This document shows positions 9,503 to 18,569 of a DNA stretch of 30,643 nt, piece after piece; the first letter of the stretch is position 1; each line of letters begins with the position of its first letter. The translations under genes and the position numbers were made by a program. Under the pieces are notes generated by a model. It did no database searches, was not told the origin of the DNA, and saw only the letters and a list, made by a program, of their open reading frames with translations. This DNA comes from Ministeria vibrans ATCC 50519 (taxonomy: Eukaryota > Opisthokonta > Filasterea). The DNA is taken from positions 1 to 30,643 of the forward strand of contig CALSCP010000491.1 in the NCBI GenBank assembly GCA_943704425.1, in the 5' to 3' direction.

Positions 9503-11185
9503 ATGATCTCGGAAGAAGAGTCGACCCTTTGCGTCTCGCTGCGTCAGGCGGTCGAGGAAAAATTTGCCAAAGACTCAGAGGAGATTTCTCCCTATCAAAC
9601 AAAGCTCCTCGACGATGGCCACTTCCTTGTGAGGTAAAGATGGGAGGAGGGGTGTGAGGGGGAAGGGGTGAGAGGGCGAGAAAGGCGTGAAGGAGCGCGG
9701 ATCAACCTGTGAAACGTGACGCTGCTCGATCTTTTCTTTTGAACTTGTGACCGAAAAAAGCATCCAATGGCACGCCACTCTCTTGCGAGGCGTGATCTGT
9801 TGCAGTGGGTGTGTAGATCGGACACAATCGAGCACGCGAAGAGTGGATTTTGTCGTGTGGGTGACAGATGATGATGTTAACTTCCCCGATCGCTCTCGTA
9901 GATATCTGCGCGCCAGAGACGGCCACGTTGCCAAGGCAGCGACCATGATGTATTCTTCTTTGAAATGGCGCGATGCAAATCCGCCGGAAGACATTGAGTC
10001 GCAAACTATGGCTGATGATTTGAAAATGGTATGACGACAGACGATACTATTGTGGCGTTTGTGACTGTGTTTTATCTATTGTGTGTGACTGGGGCGTTTT
10101 GTGACTGTTTCTTACCTATTGTGTGTGACTGGGGCGTTTTGTGACTGTTTCTTACCTATTGTGTCTGACTGGGGAGTTTGTGACTGTTTCTTATCTATTG
10201 CGTCTGACTGTCGTGTGTGTGCCTGTTTCTTACCTATTGTGTCTGACTGGCGCGTTTGTGACTGGTTCTTACCTATTGTGTCTGACTGGCGCGTTTGTGA
10301 CTGTTTCTTGCCTATTGTGGTCTGTGGATCGTTAAATGGCTTGTGTACTTTTGATTGTGTAGGGTAAAATGTACATGAACGGACGGGACAAGGAAGGACG
10401 ACCGAGTACGTAACAATACTTACGGATCATCCAAGTACCCAAATTTGACTATTATTACTTGTAGTTGTGATATTCCGTCCGTCGCGCGACGATGATTCGC
10501 TGGGAACACTCGAGTCCAAAGTGCGCTTCTTTGTGTGGGTTATTGAATTTTCGATTGCACGAATGGCTCAAGGTTATACACAATTCAATCCGCTTATCCC
10601 ATTCACGCCGTGCTATGCTCCTCTCTTCATGCTGTGACACGTATCTCTCGACATCTCTCCACAGGCGTCACTCAAATGACGTGGATCATCGACATGAGCT
10701 CATACCACATTGGTCCGTCCGACCTCAAACGCGCATCTCTCGCCAAAGCACTCCTCAACACACTCCAGAACGAATATCCCGAGCGCGTCCATCGGCTTCT
10801 TGTCGTTGAGCCCCCATGGTACTTCCGCGTTGCCTTTGCTCTCATCAGACCCATTCTCAGCGCAAAGACGCTCGAGAAAGTGCTGATGGAGTACCGTTCC
10901 AAAGACTCAACGTAAACAACAAAAACAAAGTTGGTTCGACTGTTTCATACTTTTCTTTCTGGTGGAATTTTAGGGACGAAAAAGTTGTGTTTCCACAGTT
11001 AAGAGAGTTAATTGAAGAAGACCAGCTTGAAGTCGCGTTCGGGTCAGTGAAAAACGAGTGGAAAAAAATGTATCTTCTGACTTTGAATTGTCTTTGTATG
11101 TTTCCTTTTCTAAAGTGGAACTTTGGCTGAACCGAATTTTGAGGATTTCTTGCGGGGAAAAACTCCACATGATGTTGTAGAGTAA
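9503..11185 (+). CDS. CRAL-TRIO (SEC14-like) lipid-binding protein
   Basis: Seven exons give 296 residues: 9503-9633, 9806-10028, 10363-10405, 10465-10572, 10665-10911, 10974-11042, 11116-11185. The N-terminal CRAL-TRIO helical segment shows FPDRSRRYLRARDGHVAKA followed by LKWR. The lipid-binding lobe shows GRDKEGRPIVIFRPSRDDD, MTWIIDMSSYHIG, LLNTLQNEYPERVHRLLVVE, PPWYFRVAFALIRPIL and KTLEKV. It ends with FGGTLAEPNFEDF, the usual close of SEC14 domains. Such proteins carry or present phosphatidylinositol and other hydrophobic ligands at membranes in the cytosol. Exon 2 onward is secure. The join of exon 1 (acceptor at 9805) was chosen because it keeps phase; an AAAAAAG acceptor a little upstream would also do so. 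Intron 2 is long (334 bp) because of a minisatellite. Confidence 0.88.
10059..10320. repeat. 39-40 bp minisatellite within an intron
   Basis: About seven imperfect tandem copies of a unit like TGTGACTGTTTCTTACCTAT followed by TGTGTCTGACTGGCGCGTTT fill most of intron 2 of the SEC14-like gene. Because 39 is a multiple of three, stretches stay open in some frames, but the translation is only repeat. Confidence 0.85.
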
Positions 11186-11784
11186 AAGATAGTATGACGT
11201 TATATTTGGTGAATGGGCGCACAGAGGGCGATTGCCTTGAGTGCAATTTTATGATCGAGTCTTTGCTGGGCGAAGGTTGCGGACGAGGATCTCTGCAAAA
11301 GAAAAAAAACAATTGGTTGATCGTTTTTGTTTTGGGGACCCTTAAAAAAGTAAACCCTGACAGAAATGAAATGAAACAGAAATTGCAAACGACCTCGACG
11401 TTCTCTGAGCCAATGACGATTGAAGAGGCATTGTAATCAGCGACGCCGGACCAAACCCAGTGTTTTTCAAAAGAGGAAGTGGTTGAGTGAGTGATTGGTT
11501 GGAGTTGACTTTGGTTTAGTCATTTGTTTTTCATGGAGTTGACTCGACCCATCTCTATAAAAAGAGCTTTTTGGCAAAGTTTGTATTCACTTTTTTCTCT
11601 TCTTCTCTTTTATAATCACTAAGAAACGCAGTTCATCTTCAATAATCAATTGCACACATGAAAAAGTCCACGTCGAGAGTTTGGAGCAATGATGAAATTT
11701 ATATTGCGCGCAAAAATTCTTTTCGTTCTGTCGCAAAACGTTGAAAAATATAACATTTTTAATAATGAAGCAATCGCCATGCGG
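11186..11784. other. intergenic spacer, no convincing gene
   Basis: About 600 bp lie between the SEC14-like gene and the tRNA array. I found no recognisable protein. A minus-strand pair of open segments around 11200-11500 has some protein-like character but no start and a poor donor (GTCGTT). A TATAAAAA box occurs near 11562. The rest is AT-rich. Confidence 0.45.
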
Positions 11785-11856
11785 GGGGTTTGGTTAGCAT
11801 TAATAGAAAACAGGGCTTAGACCGATGAAGATGCGGTTCGACTTTGCGTCGTGCCT
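11785..11856 (+). pseudogene. decayed tRNA-Gln unit
   Basis: The T-arm core GCGGTTCGA at 11833 and the following tail (CCTCTTGATATAATTATGTTGA at 11854 onward, one base changed) match the intact tRNA units and their spacer. The offset from copy 1 is about 158 bp, against a unit length of 161-163 bp. The 3' acceptor strand reads CGTGCCT instead of TGGTCCC, the T-stem is mispaired, and the 5' half aligns only loosely. It is therefore the oldest, degenerate end of the array. The 5' limit is approximate. Confidence 0.6.
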
Positions 11857-11942
11857 CTTGATATAATTATGTTGATATTTTTTTGTTTTGGTTTTGAGTT
11901 TGGTGGTTTTCTTTGCTTTGGTTATTTGGGTGTTCTTTATTT

Positions 11943-12014
11943 GGGACCATGGTGTATGGGTTATCATACATGGTTCTGACCCATGTGAACGCGGTTCGAG
12001 TCCGCGTGGTCCCT
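11943..12014 (+). tRNA. tRNA-Gln(CTG), array copy 1
   Basis: It has 72 nt with a cloverleaf: acceptor GGGACCA/TGGTCCC with discriminator T, anticodon stem CATGG/CCATG, loop TTCTGAC (anticodon CTG at 11976-11978, reads CAG), and T-arm CGCGG-TTCGAGT-CCGCG. The B box GGTTCGAGTCC is perfect. There is no intron. The first T5 run lies about 28 nt downstream. Confidence 0.95.
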
Positions 12015-12105
12015 CTTCATATAATTATGTTGAGTCTATTGTTTTTGATGTTTTTTTATTTTGTGTTCTTTGTTTCGCTGTTTTGTTTGTGATATCTTTG
12101 TGATT

Positions 12106-12177
12106 GGGACCATGGTGTATGGGTTATCATACATGGTTCTGACCCATGTGAACGCGGTTCGAGTCCGCGTGGTCCCT
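12106..12177 (+). tRNA. tRNA-Gln(CTG), array copy 2
   Basis: This copy is identical in sequence to copy 1, with anticodon CTG at 12139-12141. Its start is 163 bp after copy 1, and the spacer is also conserved with those of later copies. A T6 run follows at 12202-12207. Confidence 0.95.
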
Positions 12178-12266
12178 CTTCATATAATTATGTTGAGTCT
12201 ATTTTTTGATGTTTGTTTATTTTGTGTTCTTTGTTTCGCTGTTTTGTTTGTGATATCTTTGTGATT

Positions 12267-12338
12267 GGGACCATGGTGTATGGGTTATCATACATGGTTT
12301 TGACCCATGTGAACGCGGTTCGAGTCCGCGTGGTCCCT
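12267..12338 (+). tRNA. tRNA-Gln(TTG), array copy 3
   Basis: It is the same as copies 1 and 2 except for C to T at the first anticodon base, giving loop TTTTGAC and anticodon TTG (12300-12302), which reads CAA and, by wobble, CAG. The start is 161 bp after copy 2. Confidence 0.95.
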
Positions 12339-12429
12339 CTTTATATAATTATGTTGATTCTATTGTTTTTGATGTTTGTTTATTTTGTGTTCTTTGTTTC
12401 GCTGTTTTGTTTGTGATATCTTTGTGATT

Positions 12430-12501
12430 GGGACCATGGTGTATGGGTTATCATACATGGTTTTGACCCATGTGAACGCGGTTCGAGTCCGCGTGGTCCC
12501 T
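12430..12501 (+). tRNA. tRNA-Gln(TTG), array copy 4
   Basis: The sequence is identical to copy 3, with anticodon TTG at 12463-12465. It is the only copy with a T run directly at its 3' end (six T from 12501), a strong RNA polymerase III terminator. The ZDHHC6 stop lies 52 bp further on, on the opposite strand. Confidence 0.95.
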
Positions 12502-12552
12502 TTTTTCATGTCATATTATTCAGTTTCATTTCAACACTCAAAAGTATTCCCT

Positions 12553-14818
12553 TCACTTTCGTTTACGCTCTCTGGCACTCTCCTTCCCACTCTTTTTGCG
12601 TCCCTTTGGCGCACACCCAAACTCATCAGGCTCTCCCTCCTCCCCGGCACCACTCGCCAGTCCCCCCTCTTCATTGCCAGCCGTGTCAGTGCGGTTGAGT
12701 GGTGCTTCAATAGCACACGACTAAAACAAAAATATAATACACATATGAGTCAATGTTCAGAGACACAATCAAAACGATTAAAAAAGCGCAGAGCGTCAAA
12801 CACACAATATGCACTTACAACAGGAAACCAACCCCTTCGCTTTCCCTTCTTCTTCTTCTTCTTTTCCTTCTTGTCCTCCGAGCTTCCTTCTCCCTTCGTT
12901 TCTGCTCTCTCACTCGTTTCTTGCTTGGACGTTTCATATTCACCATAAGCCCATTCTTTGTACACCCGAGTCACAAGCACAATGTCCCCTAATGCGTGTC
13001 AAAGCATATCACACAAAATCAGAGATGTATGAGATATCATAAACAAGGAGCAAGAAGAGGAAAACAATGAGTGGCATTGCGATTGAGAGAGAGTGTGATA
13101 TTGTGTGAGAGTAATATGAGAGATAACAATAAAGAAAATCATTGTTATTATGGATTAAAAATGGCGAGATATTATCTCTACTCATCGTTCTATTACCTTC
13201 TTTGAGAGCCAATCGTCGCTCGTCAAACGTACAGCAATTTTGAAAACACATTTTCATTCCCAACGAAAAATTAATCCATTTCCCACTATACAAATAAAAC
13301 ACAATAATATTTAATATCCGTAATATGAAAACCCAGTTAACTTCTGCGTTGTTTTGACCTATATTCCTTGATTGCTTTGACTCGAGTCGCATTGGAGCGT
13401 TTAAACTCTTTTTGTTTCAGTTGTTCTTCCGTAAAGGTGTACTAAAACACAAACGCCAGTCAATATTGTCGGAAAGTCGTCACAATGATAGAGAAAAAAG
13501 GTCACGCAAAAGTCGTTGGGGAACATGAATATAATTATATGTTTGTCATTCGTTAAAACATCATAAATATGTTCAATATGATTCATAATTATTTCAAAAG
13601 ACAAAAATGCAACTCTTGATATCTGACCTGATCACAACCTGAAATTACTGGAAATTCAAGACCCTTTCCACCCTGGGTGTATCCTACACCCCACAAAAAA
13701 TATCAAAAACATACATCTTTTGAGTAATCGCGATTGGGGGTCTGACCTATGGGACACCACCACAGATAAAACGGTCCCATAACTTCATTGAAATTGCGCT
13801 TCCACCCCAAATCGTATGGGAAGTGAAATTCCTACAATACAAATGGTATGCATAAGCAATTCAATCACACTTGACACACTCCTTGAATCGTTTTTGGTAC
13901 CTTGGCCGGTTGTCTCATTTCGGCCTTTTCGCAAATCCAATCTTCAATGTCACTTTTGTTACTGAAAATGGACGAGAGTTGTGCCCACAGCAGAAAGCCC
14001 ACTGAGAGAATGACCGCGCAGCTCATTGCCAGGGCAAAAATATGAGGAATCACCCAAACCTCCGGTCGAACATACTGAAAACAACAACGATGAGTATGAT
14101 TATCTCCTTAGGACTGTGTCGCGCAGTCAACACACTTACCATTGTGAAGTCACGAAGAACAAAGAGTTTGAGGGTAATGAGACGATAGAGGTAGTAGAAG
14201 AGAATGGCAAGTGTGTGGATGCCGGAGAGGGGTGCGTAGAAGAGAAAGAGCACAAAAGCCTTGTGGTTGGCATAGCCAACGCAATTGTTGATCCACGGAC
14301 TGCAATGGAAATAAAGACGTTTACGACGGATCACACGCTGAAGACGACGACGTACCAGTGGTGATCCATCTTGATGACACACTTGTTGCAGGTGGAGCAG
14401 TGATGGGCGCTGAAACAGGAGCAGAAGACGACAAGTCAGAAGAGGGAACCATTCGATGGGTTGGGGTGCCTTACCGTGGCGACTTGAAGGTCTCACACTC
14501 CTTGCAGAACTGGACACGAGAATGGTCCTTCTTGTCGCGCGGCGTCCATCCCGCCGGAGTGTAGCCTGGGCCGCGTTTCATGGCGAGAAAGAAGCACCAA
14601 AGCATCATGAAGACACTTGCAACGTACACGCAGAAGTTGACCAGTCTACACACGACAGAACGATGAGAAACAACAGGCAGGTCAATGGAGGGCACGCATT
14701 ACGTGAAGGTCGAGCGCCAGGGAGGTGCAGCGGCAATGAGAGCGTGCAGGGCGGCAAGGAAGCACAGGATGATGATGCACAGGGCGAAAAGGGGGCCCCA
14801 GTGACACAGTCTCCACAT
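12553..14818 (-). CDS. ZDHHC6: ZDHHC6-type protein S-palmitoyltransferase (DHHC plus SH3)
   Basis: Eleven exons in coding order encode 448 residues: 14703-14818, 14475-14645, 14356-14409, 14140-14299, 13901-14074, 13715-13831, 13628-13672, 13359-13441, 13197-13285, 12819-12988, 12553-12720. The start MWRLCHWGPLFAL matches ZDHHC6. Membrane helices flank a cysteine-rich domain with FCKECETFKSPRAHHC, CNKCVIKMDHHCPWINNC and the catalytic DHHC. After helices 3 and 4 come the family motif SDIEDWICEKAE, a GWKRNF segment, and a C-terminal SH3-like fold (EGDIVLVTRVYKEWAYGEY ... GWFPV). ZDHHC6 sits in the ER, modifies ER proteins such as calnexin, and works with selenoprotein K. A Lys/Glu-rich insert (DKKEKKKKKKGKR) splits the SH3 strands. 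The tail ends RKRK, comparable to the dibasic ER-retention ending of the human protein. Orthology is strong across the whole length. Confidence 0.92.
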
Positions 14819-14957
14819 TGCGGCTGGGGGATGGAAATGGAGGGTGGATGTGGAGCGTGTTACTCGAGGTTTCAAAAGAAGTTTGTATTCGGTATTGTTT
14901 TCACTTTGAATAATTGAGATGAGTAATTAGTTTTTTTTCAATAATATACAAATAAAT

Positions 14958-16544
14958 TCAGTCTTCCTTCTCCGAGTTGCTAGTGGGCGTCTCCGTCTCT
15001 TGCGCAGTCGTCTCAGTCATCTCATTCGCTTCTGGTGTAGTCTTATCGGTCTCCACAGTCTCTTCCACCGTCTCCGTCTCTTCCACCGTCTCCGTCGGTT
15101 TCTCCGTCTCCGTCTCTTCCGCTGTCTCAGTCTCTTCCGCTGCCTCAGTCTCTTCCGCTGTCTCAGTCTCTTCCGCTGTCTCAGTCTCTTCCACCGTCTC
15201 AGTCTCCTCCGCCGTCTCAGTTTCTTCCGCCGTCTCGGTCTCTTCCACCGTCTCAGTCTCTTCCGCTGTCTCAGTCTCTTCCGCGGTCTCAGTCTCTTCC
15301 GCGGTCTCAGTCTCTTCCGCGGTCTCAGTCTCTTCCGCGGTCTCAGTCTCCTCCGCGGTCTCAGTCTCTTCCGCCGTCTCGGTCTCTTCCACCGTCTCAG
15401 TCTCCTCCGCCGTCTCAGTTTCTTCTGTCGTCTGAGTTTGTTCGGTCTGCTCTGTCGTCTCAGTCGCTTTGGTTTCGCCAGTCTCAGTCTGTTGCGGTTC
15501 TTCCGTCTCAGGCTGCTCTGGTTCCGTCTCGACCGTCTCCTCAGTTTCTTCACCCTCGTCAGTTTCTGCTGTCGTCCCAATTGTCTCGGCCTCTTCGGTC
15601 TCCGCTTGAGTCTCTTCTAGCCCCGTCTCTTCTGCCTTCTCACTTTGTTCCGTCTCCTCTGTCCGTTCCGTCGCCACATTTGTCTCTTCTGATTTGGTCT
15701 CTTCAGCCTTTTTTGTTTCGCCTGCCGTTTCAGTCTCATGCGTCCCCTCAATCGACTCAGCCTCCTGCGTTGGAGTCTGTTCTGATGCCGTCTCTTCTGT
15801 CTCCTCTGCCTTCTCGGTCTCTTCTGCCTCTTCCACCACCTCTACCCCTTGCTCTTCCTCGACCACTGCCACCTCAGCATCATCCTCCCCCTCACCCACA
15901 GCGCCACCACCCTCTTCGCTCTCCTCCTCCACCGTCTCCACCAGTCGCCTCTGTCCGCCACCTTCGGGTCGCCAGGCGCCCGTCGACAGCTGCCGTCGCG
16001 CTCGCTTGCTCTTCTCAATCACTCGGTTCCGCTGCATCAGTCGTGCTTGAGCGGCGCGTCGCTTTGAATGCGCATCACTCTAAAGACGCAGAAACAACGA
16101 AAACAACGAAGACAGCAGTATTAGTGATAATAAGCTCAACGTCTCAAACCGCATCTCTCGCGTGATCCCTTACCGCCTGCTGCATCAAATCATCTTCTGC
16201 CTCGACAAGGACACGCTGCTGCAGCTGCACGGTTCACGATGGACAAGCGTAAACGGCACAAAGAAGAGTTGTGTTGCAAAAATGTAATACCTCATCAATT
16301 TCACCGTCGCGCGCCTTTATTCTGTCGCTGTCGACCGACACAGTCAGCTCAACTGTGCACCCCGCAACGATGTTCGGCGGCAAATGGGTCCTATTCAGCG
16401 CACGTCAGCTAATCGACACGAAAACGATCTGTCGTACATTGGATACTCCAAAAGAAGATTCTCTTCAGAGAGCAGCGTCGCCGCCGCACTCGTGACGGAA
16501 CTCACTGTGAACACTGCACTGTACGACATGGTAGACGAAGTCAT
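14958..16544 (-). CDS. unrecognised protein with long Glu/Thr hexapeptide repeat
   Basis: Four exons in coding order (16438-16544, 16291-16390, 16174-16224, 14958-16079) join in phase to 459 residues. All introns are GT-AG (47, 66 and 94 bp). The N-terminal part (about 120 residues) looks like a normal folded or coiled segment: LPPNIVAGCTVELTVSV, then DRIKARDGEIDELQQRV, EAEDDLMQQA, and a basic run ending RARRQLSTGAWRPEGGG. The rest is very acidic, dominated by E-T-A-E-E-T repeats, with no hydrophobic segment. I do not recognise the family. The start is the first ATG after the divergent promoter; an internal ATG six codons on is possible. The exon joins have no homologue to support them, but all phases agree. 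The repeat part may act as a disordered spacer. Confidence 0.65.
15105..15430. repeat. 18-bp coding minisatellite (E-T-[A/V]-E-E-T)
   Basis: About eighteen tandem copies of an 18-bp unit (plus strand TCTCAGTCTCTTCCGCTG, with GCGG, GCCG or ACCG variants) lie in frame in the last exon. Near-identical neighbours, such as the four GCGG units around 15282-15360, suggest recent slippage or unequal exchange. Confidence 0.9.
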
Positions 16545-16606
16545 TCAATCAACCTGTGATGAATATTTTTGAATTGTGATCAGACAGACTGATCACTAAT
16601 TTCACA
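16545..16606. promoter_or_regulatory. divergent promoter with TGATCA inverted repeat
   Basis: Only 62 bp separate the start codons of the Glu/Thr-repeat gene (-) and the GLTP gene (+). It holds an inverted repeat GTGATCAG-ACAGA-CTGATCAC at 16576-16596. Two TGATCA cores also occur in the other tight divergent promoter (8400-8414). The regulatory role is inferred. Confidence 0.45.
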
Positions 16607-17495
16607 ATGGCCGGCTTCCTTGACAGTTGCAAGGTCAAGTTCCAGGACGTGGCCCTCGTGGCCGACGATGGTGTACCGACTGCTCCCTTCCTTGACGCCT
16701 GTCAGGAAATCATTGCACTTCTCGGTATGTAAAGGGCGAAAAAAGAAAATGAGAATTTTGACGTGTCACTCTCTCTCTCTCTCTCTCTCGTTAAGACATT
16801 CTTGGCTCAACTGCATTTGCCCCTGTAAAGAGCGACATTGGCGGCAACATCAAGGTGAGGGTGGGGCTGACATGGCGTGCGTGGCTTCTGACGCGAGCGA
16901 TTCCTGTCGACACATTTCCTCTCTCTCCTCTCTCTCAGCGATTGCGCACTCGTTTGGCGGAAAAGCCGCAGCTGACGACGCTCCAGGCGCTCGTGGACGC
17001 CGAAATTGCCGAGGGGCAGCACAAACACAGTAAGTCGTGTGCTTTAGGACTGCTCTGGCTCAAGAGGTACGGCAGGAAGACGAATGAGTCGCAATACGGC
17101 TCTGAAAAAAAGCTGTCTCGTTATGATTTAGAGCCATCGAGTTTATTGAGGCATTCCTTTGCGAAGTACAGTCGAGCACGGGTGAGAACATGACCGCCTG
17201 TGCCACCGCTGCCTATGGAAAGACTCTCAAACAGTTCCACAACTTTATGGTGCGCGGAATCTTCTCGGTACGACTCAACCAATGCACACAAGGTGATTGT
17301 TGTCCGTGCTGACTCATGCATCTATGAAAGATGGCCGCTCGTGCCGTTCCCTACCGCAAAGATTTCATCCAGCACGTGGGCGGGCCATCGCGCACGCCCG
17401 CCGAGGTGGGAGTCGCCGTGCAGGCGTACACAGACGGCATGCGCGTGCACTTGGCCGTGCTCGACGCCTACTGCAAAGCCAAGGATATCAAGTAA
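16607..17495 (+). CDS. glycolipid transfer protein (GLTP domain)
   Basis: Five exons (16607-16724, 16796-16854, 16939-17066, 17132-17267, 17331-17495) give 201 residues, close to the usual 200-210 of the family. GLTP hallmarks are in place: PFLDACQEII, DILGSTAFAPVKSDIGGNIK (the Asp-Asn-Lys sugar-binding trio), TLQALVDAE, GLLWLKR (the Trp that stacks on the sugar), and LKQFHNFMVRGIFS (the His), then a C-terminal YxDGMRVHL helix. Such proteins extract and move glycosphingolipids or ceramide-1-phosphate between membranes on the cytosolic side. A plain glycolipid and a C1P carrier cannot be told apart safely here. Intron 1 ends in a CT-repeat pyrimidine tract. Introns are 64-84 bp. Confidence 0.93.
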
Positions 17496-17613
17496 CGCAA
17501 CACAATGAAAGTCAAAACACACAAACAGGAAGTGGCAGTTAGGGTTACAAACGGTGTTGTTTACATTGGTGTATCGGAGTGTGTGTGTTTGTGTGTGTGT
17601 TTGTGCGGGTGCG

Positions 17614-18541
17614 TCACATTTCCATTGGAGTGCTGAGTGTGTTGCGCTGCTTTGCTAGTTCAAGAATGCGACCGCTTTCCAGCCACTCGAGGGTCGATCG
17701 TTCGTCTTCCCCTGCTGCGTTTGTGCTTGGTGTGATGATGCTCAGGCTCAGTGTGCTCTGGTCAAAGTCGGACAGTTGGCTCTGTGATTGCAGTCGTATT
17801 CTTGTTGAGCGTCGCACTGAGTTGGAGATAGAGAGGGGGGGAATGAGAGAGTGAGAGAGAGAGAAAGTGATAGAAAGAGAGAGAGATACAAAGTAAAAAA
17901 GAGAGAGAGAAACAAAGTGATAGAGAGAGAAAAACAAAGTGATAGAGAGAGAGAAACAAAGTAATAAAGAAAGGCAAATAAGTTGTGCGGTCCGTTGAGT
18001 AAAAGGCTCATAATAAAAATCTTATTGAATGAGTGACGACGAAAAATCAATCACTTGTTGCGTAAAAACACACCAAACAAACACGTTTTTCTACTAATAA
18101 TCTTATTAGGTATCATTCGCAATTGAGTTCCCCAACAAAAACAACCACCGTCACAGTTCACACACAACCCACTCGTGTAGTCAACTGAGAGACAAAACAT
18201 AAATCGTCCAAAAAATAAAACCACAATAAACAATGTTTTTGCGGTCACAAAATCCACACAGTGACACATTTCTTACACAGGGAATCTTCTGACATGGACA
18301 TGGTGCTCGCGACGCTGCTTGTCGACTCCGACCGCGTGCGGCCAAGCGAATCTACGCGGATCAGCGTCAGCAGTGGGGCGAGAAAAACTCCGTTGAGACA
18401 CCTCACCAGTGCGTTTGCGCCGCTTGGCGTTGTTCACCGTCGGCTCGCCGTTCTGGCTGTTGCAATCGAATGCATCGTCGTCAGGGCCTTCCAGGAGCCG
18501 TTTGGAGTTCGACCGCGTTCGACCGTGCAATCCACGACGGT
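17614..18541 (-). CDS. 3' part of an unrecognised Ser/Arg-rich protein, 5' end lost in the gap
   Basis: Three exons in coding order (18407-18541, 18277-18351, 17614-17816) join in phase through GT-AG introns of 55 and 460 bp and end at TGA 17616-17614. The 137 visible residues are hydrophilic: a KRRKR basic cluster that could be a nuclear localisation signal, then DSLGRTRSESTSSVASTMSM, RRSTRIRLQSQSQLSDFDQ and an acidic end. The exon at 18407-18541 begins after a TTTAG acceptor preceded by a long T tract (poly-A on the plus strand), beyond which the assembly gap starts. The upstream exons are therefore missing or unread. No family is recognised, and the long intron could hide another exon. Confidence 0.55.
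17830..17975. repeat. GA-rich simple repeat in an intron
   Basis: GAGAGAGA runs alternate with AACAAAGTGATA-type words several times. The block lies in the 460-bp last intron of the Ser-rich gene and explains a set of Leu/Ser-only reading frames on the minus strand. Confidence 0.8.
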
Positions 18542-18569
18542 CTAAAAAAAAAAAAAAAAAAAACGGGGG

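Larger units (their letters stand above)
11943..12501 (+). repeat. tandem array of 161-163 bp tRNA units
   Basis: Each unit is a 72-bp tRNA-Gln gene plus a spacer of about 90 bp. The spacers share CATATAATTATGTTGA, TTTTGTGTTCTTTGTTTCGC and TGATATCTTTGTGATT. Conservation of the spacers indicates recent tandem duplication rather than independent insertions. The spacer before copy 1 is more diverged. Confidence 0.9.

Noticed and set aside
10101-10367. Open frames with repeated CDCFLPIVSDW-like words
   Set aside because: They are translations of the 39-bp intron minisatellite, a multiple of three, and contain no independent signal.
11190-11500. Minus-strand segments reading like FEKHWVWSGVADYNASSIV and a later exon
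   Set aside because: There is no start codon in frame, the donor would be GTCGTT, and I recognise no family. It may be a gene remnant, but support is too weak to list as a gene.
11680-11750. Possible C/D-box snoRNA (ATGATGA near 11691)
   Set aside because: I found no fitting D box or terminal stem; the C-box-like word alone is not evidence.
11943-12501. Regularly spaced identical repeats that could be read as a CRISPR array
   Set aside because: Each repeat folds as a complete tRNA-Gln with an intact B box, and the spacers are also alike, unlike CRISPR spacers.
11943-12501. Extra tRNA-Gln genes as a sign of UAA/UAG recoding to glutamine
   Set aside because: The anticodons are CTG and TTG, not CTA or TTA, and the genes here end properly at TAA, TAG and TGA.
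14977-15620. Long plus-strand Ser/Val and Leu/Arg frames opposite the Glu/Thr repeat
   Set aside because: They are antisense shadows of an 18-bp repeat. The minus frame joins in phase to upstream exons with good splice sites.
16384-16572. Plus-strand 62-residue ORF ending just before GLTP
   Set aside because: It covers the first two exons of the minus-strand gene and their intron, which join cleanly, and it has no link to GLTP.
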